A stretch of 64,000 nt of DNA from Porphyromonadaceae bacterium UBA7203 (lineage in GTDB: Bacteria > Bacteroidota > Bacteroidia > Bacteroidales > Muribaculaceae): the NCBI GenBank assembly GCA_002490725.1, contig DKUN01000017.1, forward strand, positions 62,001 to 126,000. The letters are read 5' to 3'. Every line of letters starts with the position of its first letter. Position 1 is the stretch's first letter. Both the position numbers and the translations under genes were made by a program. Positions 57,584-64,000 of the stretch are shown here, piece by piece. A model generated the notes under the pieces. It was not told where the DNA came from and made no database searches. It saw nothing but the letters and a program-made list of their open reading frames with translations.

Positions 57584-58378
57584 TCAAACGGCCACCGTTG
57601 CGGCGATGTGGGGGTGCGGGTCGTAGTCGGTCAGGGTGAAGTCTTCGAACTTGAAGTCGAAAATCGACTTGACGTCGGGGTTCAGTATCATGCGCGGAAG
57701 CGGGCGCGGCTCGCGCGAAATCTGCAGCTTGGCCTGCTCGAGGTGGTTGAGGTAGAGGTGGGTGTCGCCGGTGGTGTGGACGAACTCTCCGGGTTTCATG
57801 CCGGTGACCTGAGCCATCATGAGCAGCAGCAGTGCGTAGCTCGCAATGTTGAACGGCACGCCGAGAAAGCAGTCGGCCGAGCGCTGATAGAGCTGAAGCG
57901 ACAGTTTGCCGTCGGCTACGTAGAACTGAAAAAAGGCATGACACGGCGGCAGGGCCATCGAGGGCACGTCGGCCACGTTCCATGCACTGACAATCAGGCG
58001 TCTGGAGTCGGGGTTCTCCTTGATTTGGCGCTCAACGTCGGCAATCTGGTCAATAACGCCGCCCTTGCCGTCGGGCCATGCGCGCCACTGGTGGCCGTAG
58101 ACGGGTCCGAGCTCGCCGTTTTCGTCGGCCCATTCGTTCCAGATTCTGACGCCGTTTTCCTGGAGGTAGCGCACGTTGGTGTCGCCCTTCAGAAACCATA
58201 GCAGCTCGTGGATGATTGACTTCAGGTGGAGCTTCTTGGTCGTGACCAGCGGAAAGCCGTCGGCCATGTCATAGCGCATCTGGCGGCCGAAGACGCTCAG
58301 TGTTCCGGTTCCTGTGCGGTCGGTTTTGAGATTTCCGTGGTCGAGGATGTCGCGGAGGAGTTCGATGTATTGTCGCAT
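57584..58378 (-). CDS. thyA: Thymidylate synthase
   Basis: ThyA methylates dUMP to dTMP with methylenetetrahydrofolate. The 264-residue enzyme has the family core, including DRTGTGTLSVFGRQMRYD near residue 20 and LPPCHAFFQFYV around the catalytic Cys near 146. QRSADCFLGVPFNIASYALL follows near 166. It ends with the conserved PHPHIAATVAV-like terminus. Length is exactly that of E. coli-type ThyA. The gene often has folA next to it, but no dihydrofolate reductase is found here. Its first 82 bp overlap the end of the 4Fe-4S gene upstream, in another frame. Confidence 0.97.
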   Translation of the reverse strand: MRQYIELLRDILDHGNLKTDRTGTGTLSVFGRQMRYDMADGFPLVTTKKLHLKSIIHELLWFLKGDTNVRYLQENGVRIWNEWADENGELGPVYGHQWRAWPDGKGGVIDQIADVERQIKENPDSRRLIVSAWNVADVPSMALPPCHAFFQFYVADGKLSLQLYQRSADCFLGVPFNIASYALLLLMMAQVTGMKPGEFVHTTGDTHLYLNHLEQAKLQISREPRPLPRMILNPDVKSIFDFKFEDFTLTDYDPHPHIAATVAV

Positions 58379-59172
58379 GCCAGTGGGGTGGATGGTTTGT
58401 TTTCGGTTTTCAGTGTTTTGATTTTTTGCATCAGCGGGTCGGAGAGATTGTGGCGGCTCAGCGTGTAGGCTATGGCGTCATCGGGGCAGACGGGCAGGCA
58501 ATTGAAGCACACCACGCAGCGGCTCATGTCGGCCACATGGTCTTGAATGTCGATGCACTCGGCCTTGCATGCGTCGACGCAGCGTCGACACTGCGTGCAG
58601 CGGTCGGTGTTGATGTCTATGTGGAACGCAGAGCGGCGGGCAATGAATCCGAGCGGGGCGGAGAGGGGGCAGAGCGAGTTGCAGAACAGGCGTCCGCGTC
58701 GGTAGGCCATGGTGGCGATGACGGCTGTGACGGCGGCGGCGATTGCGGCGGCGAGGGTTGCGCGGCCGCTTGTCAGGGCAATAACAACCGTTGCGTACAG
58801 GCCGAAGGGCTCAATCCACTCGGCCGCGATGGCCACTCGGCAAACGAGCAGCGCCGTCAGGCTGAGAAACGCGATGGTGCGCACGGCGTTGAGCGGACGG
58901 CGATAGCGGAACGGACGTCGGGCCGGGCGCAGGCGGGTGGCCAGGTCGGTCAGGGCGCCCAGCGGGCACACCGACGAGCAGTATATGCGGCCGAATATCA
59001 GGGTGACGGCGAGCCAGAAGGCGAGCACGGTCAGAGCCAGTCCTGTGGCCGCAGGCACGAGCTGGAGTGTCTCGGCGCGCCGGCCTATTGCGGAGCAGGC
59101 CACCCCGTAGTTGAGCAGGGCAGCTGTTATGAAGAATGCGATGGCTGATTGGATGGTTACGCGCGCAATCAT
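58297..59172 (-). CDS. NapH/MauN-like 4Fe-4S membrane protein
   Basis: A 291-residue integral membrane iron-sulfur protein. About five membrane segments occupy residues 8-180. CxxxCP motifs occur at CSSVCPLG near 66 and CNSLCPLS near 164. Two 4Fe-4S cluster sites follow: CTQCRRCVDAC near 193 and CVVCFNCLPVC near 220. This layout matches NapH-type quinol-to-periplasm electron-transfer proteins. No nitrate reductase or other redox partner is nearby, so the acceptor is unknown. The last 27 codons are low-complexity Ser/Thr-rich and overlap thyA by 82 bp, suggesting a late extension of the reading frame. Confidence 0.85.
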   Translation of the reverse strand: MIARVTIQSAIAFFITAALLNYGVACSAIGRRAETLQLVPAATGLALTVLAFWLAVTLIFGRIYCSSVCPLGALTDLATRLRPARRPFRYRRPLNAVRTIAFLSLTALLVCRVAIAAEWIEPFGLYATVVIALTSGRATLAAAIAAAVTAVIATMAYRRGRLFCNSLCPLSAPLGFIARRSAFHIDINTDRCTQCRRCVDACKAECIDIQDHVADMSRCVVCFNCLPVCPDDAIAYTLSRHNLSDPLMQKIKTLKTENKPSTPLACDNTSNSSATSSTTEISKPTAQEPEH

Positions 59173-59261
59173 CAGCCAGCCTTGTCCGCGGTTTTGTGTA
59201 AGCTCGGTCAGTTGAAAGCCTGGAGTTAAGGGGTGAAATGTTTCGGAGAGCGGGTTGACTG

Positions 59262-59269
59262 CAAAGTTA
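59262..59269 (-). promoter_or_regulatory. -7 element for the 4Fe-4S / thyA pair
   Basis: TAACTTTG on the minus strand matches the -7 consensus. The -33 position is T-rich and overlaps the U-tract region of the upstream terminator. The leader before the ATG at 59172 would be about 85 nt. Confidence 0.6.
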
Positions 59270-59288
59270 CCTATTATTTTTGAATAAA

Positions 59289-59319
59289 AAAAGCGGCTGC
59301 AAAATCTGCAGCCGCTTTT
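59289..59319 (-). terminator. Intrinsic terminator of the inositol-phosphate synthase gene
   Basis: On the minus strand a perfect 13-bp stem (AAAAGCGGCTGCA and its complement) with a five-base loop is followed by TTTTTTT. It lies 27 bp after the stop codon at 59346 and separates it from the next promoter. Confidence 0.9.
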
Positions 59320-59345
59320 CAGAGGGTGTCTTAAATGATAGTGGA

Positions 59346-60653
59346 TTAGTCGATTTCTTCGTCAGCCTCGTAGCCGCCCATTTCGCGGATGGCGTTCTTG
59401 AGCATGGTGTACTGCTGGAACAGGTGGTTGACGGGCACCTCACCCTTGGTGTAGTCGTGCATCGGGCTCTTGAGGAAGAAGCTCAGGAAGCGCTGGATGC
59501 CGTGGCGGCCGGCGCGGGCTGCGAGGTCGCTCAGCAGCACGAGGTCGAGGCAGAGGGGCGCAGCGAGGATTGAGTCGCGGCAGAGGAAGTTGATCTTAAT
59601 CTGCATGGGGTAGCCCATCCAGCCGAAGATGTCGATGTTGTCCCAGCCTTCCTTGTTGTCGTTGCGCGGGGGATAGTAGTTGATACGTACCTTGTGGTAG
59701 TAGTTGCTGTAGAGGTCGGGCTGCTCTTCGGGCACGAGAATCGACTCCAGGGTGGAGAGCTTCGATACTTCTTTGGTGCGGAAGTTGGCGGGCTCGTCGA
59801 GCACCAGGCCGTCGCGGTTGCCGAGAATGTTGGTCGAGAACCAGCCGCTCAGGCCGAGCATGCGGGTGCCGATGATGGGGGCGAAGCCTGACTTCACGAG
59901 GGTCTGGCCGGTCTTGAAGTCCTTGCCGGCGATGGGCATGCCGGTCTTTTCGCTGAGCTCCCACATTGCGGGGATGTCGACAGTGGTGTTGGGGGCGCCC
60001 ATGATGAAGGGGCAGCCTTCGGCCAGGGCAGCGTAGGCGTAGCACATCGAGGGAGCGATGTTTTCAACGTCGTCGGCCTTCATGGCGGCTTCGAGGTGCT
60101 CGATGGTGTCGTGTACGTTGTCGTTTACGGGAACGTAAACTTCGGTCGATGCTGCCCAGAGCACAACGCAGCGGTCAACGCCGTTTTCTTTCTTGAAGTT
60201 GCGGATGTCTTCGCGCAGCTGTTCGGTCATGTCCCAGCGGTTCTTGACGGTCTTGACGTTATCGCCGTCGAGGCGCTTGGCATAGTTCTTGTCGAAGGCG
60301 GCGGTCATGGGCTTGATGGCCATGAGTTCGTCCTTGACGGGGTTGATGTCTTTTTCTTTGAGCACCTCGGCGTTGATGGCGCTCTCGTAGGCGTTGGCGG
60401 GGTAAACGTCCCATGCACCGAAGACGATGTCGTCGAGCGAAGCCATGGAAACGATATCTTTGTACATGAGATATTTCTTATCCTGACCCTTGCCGACGCG
60501 GATGCGGTCATACTGGGTCATGGAGCCTACGGGCTTGGCAAGACCTTTGCGGGCCATGAGCACGCCGGTCATGAAGGTAGTGGTGACGGCGCCGAGGCCG
60601 ACCACGAGCACGCCGAGTTTGCCTTCGGCGGGCTTAACTGTTGATTTGCTCAT
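59346..60653 (-). CDS. ino1: Inositol-3-phosphate synthase
   Basis: This enzyme makes myo-inositol 3-phosphate from glucose 6-phosphate using NAD and is the first step of inositol lipid synthesis in gut Bacteroidales. The 435-residue product shows the N-terminal VLVVGLGAVTTTFMTGV cofactor loop near residue 15, LWAASTEVYVP near 165 and the C-terminal KINFLCRDSILAAPL near 352, all typical of MIPS. Length matches prokaryotic members. It is monocistronic between two terminators. The phosphatidylinositol synthase and phosphatase genes are not here. Inositol sphingolipids are therefore plausible but not shown. Confidence 0.95.
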   Translation of the reverse strand: MSKSTVKPAEGKLGVLVVGLGAVTTTFMTGVLMARKGLAKPVGSMTQYDRIRVGKGQDKKYLMYKDIVSMASLDDIVFGAWDVYPANAYESAINAEVLKEKDINPVKDELMAIKPMTAAFDKNYAKRLDGDNVKTVKNRWDMTEQLREDIRNFKKENGVDRCVVLWAASTEVYVPVNDNVHDTIEHLEAAMKADDVENIAPSMCYAYAALAEGCPFIMGAPNTTVDIPAMWELSEKTGMPIAGKDFKTGQTLVKSGFAPIIGTRMLGLSGWFSTNILGNRDGLVLDEPANFRTKEVSKLSTLESILVPEEQPDLYSNYYHKVRINYYPPRNDNKEGWDNIDIFGWMGYPMQIKINFLCRDSILAAPLCLDLVLLSDLAARAGRHGIQRFLSFFLKSPMHDYTKGEVPVNHLFQQYTMLKNAIREMGGYEADEEID

Positions 60654-60694
60654 AATTAAATAGAGTGATAAGTTTAGTTTCTGATTTAGCGATG

Positions 60695-60702
60695 CAAAGT
60701 TA
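60695..60702 (-). promoter_or_regulatory. -7 element for the inositol-phosphate synthase gene
   Basis: TAACTTTG on the minus strand lies 42 bp before the ATG at 60653. No TTG sits at the correct -33 spacing. The box is otherwise a perfect match. Confidence 0.6.
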
Positions 60703-60775
60703 GGTATTTTTTAGCTAAGGAGTTGGTCAAAAGGGTGAAATTGTTAGCGGTATGCGTGTTAAATGTTGTAAACGA

Positions 60776-60814
60776 AAAGCGCGGGCGGTTAATATAGGTT
60801 AACCACTCGCGCTT
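60776..60814 (-). terminator. Hairpin terminator after the YebC-family gene
   Basis: On the minus strand AAGCGCG...GGTTAA pairs with TTAACC...CGCGCTT across a short loop, followed by TTCGTTT. It lies 29 bp after the stop codon and upstream of the next promoter. Confidence 0.7.
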
Positions 60815-60842
60815 GATATGCGATTATGTTAAATCGTGTTAA

Positions 60843-61580
60843 TTATGCGTTTTCTTCCGAGTCGTCCTCGCGCATGTTGTGGAACACGTTTTGCACGTCT
60901 TCGTCTTCCTCGAATTTGTCGAGGAGTTTTTCGAGGGTGACGCGCTGCTCGGGGGTGACGTCCTTGAGGTCGTTGGGTATGCGTTCGAATTCCGACGAGA
61001 TGATTTCGTAGCCGTTTTCTTCGAGATAGTGCTGAATGGCCGAATTGCTTTCGAAAGCGCCGTAGAGCACGATTTCGCCTTCGTCGCCGGCTTCGAGTTC
61101 GTCGACGCCGCAGTCAATGAGTTCGAGTTCGAGGTCTTCGAGGCTGACGCCTTCGCGGGCCTTGATTTTGAATACGCATTTGTGGTCGAACAGGAAGCTC
61201 AGCGAGCCGGAGGTTCCGAGCGAGCCGCCGTGTTTGGTGAAGTATGAGCGCACGTTGGCCACGGTGCGGGTGTTGTTGTTGGTGGCGGTTTCAACAACGA
61301 TTGCGATGCCGAAGGGGCCGTATCCTTCGTAGATGATTTCCTTGTAGTCGCTGGCGTCCTTGTCGGTGGCTTTCTTGATGGCGCGTTCAACGGTGTCTTT
61401 GGGCATGTTGGCGGCCTTGGCGTTGGCCATCAGCGCGCGCAGACGGGGGTTGGTGTCGGGGTCCGGACCGCCGGCTTTGGCTGCGATGGTGATTTCCTTG
61501 CCGATGCGGGTAAAGGTTCTCGACATGTTGCCCCAGCGCTTGAGCTTGCGGGCTTTGCGGTATTCAAATGCTCTTCCCAT
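60843..61580 (-). CDS. YebC/PmpR-family regulator
   Basis: A 245-residue protein of the YebC family. Members have been linked to transcription control and, for some, to relief of ribosome stalling. The N-terminus MGRAFEYRKARKLKRWGNMSRTFTRIGKEI matches the conserved start. ANMPKDTVERAIKKATDKD near residue 58 and the EGYGPFGIAIVVE strand near 84 are diagnostic. The C-terminus is acidic. It lies 81 bp downstream of pheT and has no separate promoter box, so it may be co-transcribed with it. That proximity suits a translation-linked role, though this is inference. Confidence 0.93.
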   Translation of the reverse strand: MGRAFEYRKARKLKRWGNMSRTFTRIGKEITIAAKAGGPDPDTNPRLRALMANAKAANMPKDTVERAIKKATDKDASDYKEIIYEGYGPFGIAIVVETATNNNTRTVANVRSYFTKHGGSLGTSGSLSFLFDHKCVFKIKAREGVSLEDLELELIDCGVDELEAGDEGEIVLYGAFESNSAIQHYLEENGYEIISSEFERIPNDLKDVTPEQRVTLEKLLDKFEEDEDVQNVFHNMREDDSEENA

Positions 61581-61661
61581 AGTGGTGGTGTGAGATGTTT
61601 ATGTTGAAGTATGTTTGATTTTATATTATTAAAAAAGAGGTGTCGTTGTCGGAGGCACGGG

Positions 61662-64000
61662 TTAGCGGAGTTCGGCTCCGAGTTCTTTGCGCAGGTTGGC
61701 AATGACCTTGGTCATGACGGCGTCGATCTGCTTGTCCTGAAGGGTGCGCTCGGTGTCCTGAAGCGTAATTGCGATGGCGTAGCTCTTCTTGCCTTCGGGC
61801 AGGTTCTTGCCCTCGTAGACGTCGAAGAGTTCCACTCCTCTGAGCAGCTTGCGCTCGCTGCGGGCCACTACGGCTTCAACCTTGGCGAAGGTGACGTCGC
61901 TGTCAAGCAGCAGCGCCAGGTCGCGGCGCACGGGCTGGGTTTTCGCTACGGGCGTGAAGGTGACGTTGTGTTTCTCGACCAGGCGAACAATGGCGTCGCG
62001 GTCAAGTTCGGCAAACATTACCGGGCGCTCGATGTCGAAACGGGCGGTCAGCTCGGGGTTGAGCAGGCCCATGTGGCCGATGGTTTTGCCCGAGCGTGTG
62101 GTCAGGGTTATTTCGGCCGAGTAGATGTCGGGGCGGTCGGACGTTACGTTGAGCGTCAGTTTAGAGGCGTCGAGGCCGAGGGTTGCCAGGGCTCCTTCGA
62201 CGTAGGCGCGCAGGTGGTAGATGGTTGCGGGTTCAGCCGCGCCGAGCCATGAGGCGCCGCGCACGTCGCCGGTGAGCCAGAGGGCCAGTCGCGAGGCCTC
62301 GGAGTAGGGGGCCAGGGGTTGTTCGGGGGTTGATTGCGCGTCGGGGTTGAACGTGTAGACGTTGCCCTGCTCCACGAGCATCAGGTCGCCGTTGCGGCGG
62401 TTGACGTTGTGGCTGATTACCTCGAGGCCGCCGAAGAGCAGAGTCTGGCGCATCACTCCGAGGTCTGAACTCAGCGGGTTGAGCAGTTTGACGCACTTTT
62501 CAATGGGCCATGTCGCACCGGTTTCGGCCGCGGGGTAATAGGAGGTCGAGGTGAGCGAGTTGTTGAGGATTTCGTAGAAGCCCTGGGCTGCAAGGCGGTC
62601 AAGCACTTTGGCGGTGAGTGCGTTGGCCAGGTCGGTGCGGGTTTTATAGCTCAGCGAGGAGTTGACGTGGTCGGTGAAGCCTACGTTGTTGTAGCCGTAA
62701 ATGCGGAGAATCTCTTCGATGACGTCGCACGGGCGGGTAACGTCGACGCGATAGGTGGGGATGCGCAGAATCATCGTGCCGTTCTCTTCGCTTTCGATGT
62801 TGATTTCGAGCGAACTGAGAATGGCGCGGACCTTTTCGGCGGGAATCTCGGCGCCGACCAGGCGGTTGATATCGTCGAAGCTGAGTTCTACGGCTTTGGG
62901 TTCGACCGGTGAGGGATAGAGGTCGACTGCCGGGCCGCAGATTTCGCCGCCGGCGAGCTCGGTAATCATCTTGGCGGCCACCATGAGCGCATACATGCAG
63001 CCGTTGGGGTCGACGCCGCGCTCGAAGCGGAAGGAGGCGTCGGTGTTGAGGCCGTGGCGGCGGGCCGCCTTGCGTATGGTGGTGGGGTTGAAGCAGGCGC
63101 TTTCAAGGAATATGTCGGTAGCCGATTCGGTCACGCCGGAGTCGAGGCCGCCGAATATGCCGGCCAGACACATGGGCTCCTCCGAGTTGCAGATCATCAG
63201 GTCGCGCTCGTGCAGAGTGCGCTCCACGCCGTCGAGGGTCACGAACTTGGTGCCTGCGGGCATGGTCTTGACAACGATTTCCTCGCCCTTGACCTTGCTG
63301 AGGTCAAAGCAGTGCAGGGGCTGGCAGAAGGAGTGGAGTATGTAGTTGGTAATGTCGACGATGTTGTTGATGGGGCGCTGGCCGATTGCGGTGAGGCGGT
63401 CGCGGAGCCATTTGGGGCTTTCGGCCACTTTGACGCCGCGAATGGTCAGGCCGGCGTAGCGGGGGCAGTCGGCGGGGTCGGCCACGGTTACCTTCACGGC
63501 CTTGCCGGCGGGCAGGGTGGCGGGGTCGAGGCCTTCGGGGCGGTGGAGTCGGGCGTCGATGCCCTCGAGCGATGCTTTTGCGGCCCAGTCGCGTGCCACG
63601 CCGTAGTGGCTGGCGCCGTCAATGCGGTTGGGGGTCAGGTCCACTTCGAGAACATAGTCGCTCTCGAGGCCGAAAAACTCGGCGGCGGGAGTGCCGGGGG
63701 CGGGAGCCTTGTCGTCGGGAATCACGATGATGCCGTCGTGGGCGGTGCCGACGCCGATTTCGTCTTCGGCGCAGATCATGCCGAACGATTCAACGCCTCG
63801 TATCTTGCTTTTCTTGATTTTGAATTCATTGTCGCCGTCGTAGAGCACGGTGCCTACTGTGGCCACGATAACGGCCTGGCCGGCTGCGACGTTGGGGGCG
63901 CCACACACAATCTGCACCGGGCCGTCGGCCTGACCGAGGTCAACCGTGGTGATGTGGAGATGGTCGCTGTCGGGGTGGGCTTCGCAGGTCAGCACCCGGC
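61662..64000 (-). CDS. pheT: Phenylalanine--tRNA ligase beta subunit (N-terminus beyond window)
   Basis: The beta subunit of PheRS. About 778 codons are visible. The frame is open to the right edge, where the residues RVLTCEAHPDSDHLH match the usual position 45-60 of PheT, so about 40 N-terminal codons lie outside. The tRNA-binding domain, the B3/B4 editing region (with FCQPLHCFDLSKVKG near residue 220 of the visible part), the B5 region and the C-terminal anticodon-binding FDX-ACB domain ending IANLRKELGAELR are present in order. No frameshift is seen. It ends 81 bp before the YebC-family gene. Confidence 0.96.
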   Translation of the reverse strand, partial: RVLTCEAHPDSDHLHITTVDLGQADGPVQIVCGAPNVAAGQAVIVATVGTVLYDGDNEFKIKKSKIRGVESFGMICAEDEIGVGTAHDGIIVIPDDKAPAPGTPAAEFFGLESDYVLEVDLTPNRIDGASHYGVARDWAAKASLEGIDARLHRPEGLDPATLPAGKAVKVTVADPADCPRYAGLTIRGVKVAESPKWLRDRLTAIGQRPINNIVDITNYILHSFCQPLHCFDLSKVKGEEIVVKTMPAGTKFVTLDGVERTLHERDLMICNSEEPMCLAGIFGGLDSGVTESATDIFLESACFNPTTIRKAARRHGLNTDASFRFERGVDPNGCMYALMVAAKMITELAGGEICGPAVDLYPSPVEPKAVELSFDDINRLVGAEIPAEKVRAILSSLEINIESEENGTMILRIPTYRVDVTRPCDVIEEILRIYGYNNVGFTDHVNSSLSYKTRTDLANALTAKVLDRLAAQGFYEILNNSLTSTSYYPAAETGATWPIEKCVKLLNPLSSDLGVMRQTLLFGGLEVISHNVNRRNGDLMLVEQGNVYTFNPDAQSTPEQPLAPYSEASRLALWLTGDVRGASWLGAAEPATIYHLRAYVEGALATLGLDASKLTLNVTSDRPDIYSAEITLTTRSGKTIGHMGLLNPELTARFDIERPVMFAELDRDAIVRLVEKHNVTFTPVAKTQPVRRDLALLLDSDVTFAKVEAVVARSERKLLRGVELFDVYEGKNLPEGKKSYAIAITLQDTERTLQDKQIDAVMTKVIANLRKELGAELR

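Noticed and set aside
1..64000. CRISPR arrays, tRNA or rRNA genes, insertion sequences, integrases
   Set aside because: No regular short repeats, cloverleaf-like segments or transposase/integrase frames were recognised on either strand; by-eye reading could miss a single tRNA.

Overview
The window looks like the chromosome of a high-GC member of the Bacteroidales, most likely a gut Muribaculaceae-type organism; that is an inference from gene content, not a measured phylogeny. Supporting signs are repeated promoters of the Bacteroidota form TTG-N19/20-TAnnTTTG and almost no Shine-Dalgarno sequences. Bacteroidota-only families are present (DUF4271, DUF4290, DUF6057, OstA-like, PorU), as are type IX-style C-terminal sorting domains, a Kdo/lipid A gene set and a myo-inositol-phosphate synthase. 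There is no integrase, transposase, tRNA, rRNA or CRISPR array, and almost everything is ordinary core chromosome.

Layout. 1-3.8 kb: the start of an unknown gene behind a long leader, then a large secreted multi-domain protein with a sorting tail. 3.9-13.1 kb: one long minus-strand operon of two tandem DUF6057 membrane proteins, a PD40 lipoprotein with a CxxCH motif, a receiver/receiver/ATP-grasp protein, ybaK and aroC. 13.2-16 kb: an OmpA-family porin and a GH3-type adenylating enzyme. 16.1-18 kb: an orphan repeat-rich cytoplasmic protein. 18-27.8 kb: a tightly overlapping plus-strand run of an LptF/G permease, ribBA, a LolD-like ATPase, porU, LOG, DUF4271, hemD, rnpA and yidD. 28-32.5 kb: a two-gene glycosidase locus (GH27 and GH123-like). 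32.6-35.6 kb: a parvulin chaperone and an OstA-like protein. 35.7-40.4 kb: groEL, groES, rimM, DUF4290, fabG and a TetR regulator on the minus strand. 40.5-45.3 kb: DUF2752, dnaG and an S9 peptidase.

45.3-47.3 kb is the most unusual part: a strong promoter, a highly structured RNA of about 215 nt with its own intrinsic terminator, two lipoprotein/exported proteins sharing a duplicated C-terminal domain, and a decayed fragment of a second S9 peptidase gene. 47.4-51.4 kb: a FadL-type porin and mutS. 51.5-57.4 kb: a minus-strand operon of hisS, an AlkD-like protein, waaA, an LpxL-like acyltransferase, kdsB and a heptosyltransferase-like gene. 57.6-64 kb: thyA with an overlapping 4Fe-4S membrane protein, inositol-3-phosphate synthase, a YebC regulator and the body of pheT, which runs off the right edge.

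How the genes fit together. Envelope biogenesis dominates: Kdo addition and lipid A acylation, lipopolysaccharide bridge parts, a periplasmic chaperone, a lipoprotein-release ATPase, OmpA and FadL porins, and the type IX sortase. The rest is housekeeping (replication, mismatch repair, folding, tRNA charging, cofactor synthesis). The best candidates for undescribed biology are the structured RNA at 45.38-45.60 kb, the DUF6057/CxxCH/receiver-ATP-grasp operon, the orphan protein at 16.1-18.0 kb, and the sigma-54-like promoter of groESL.
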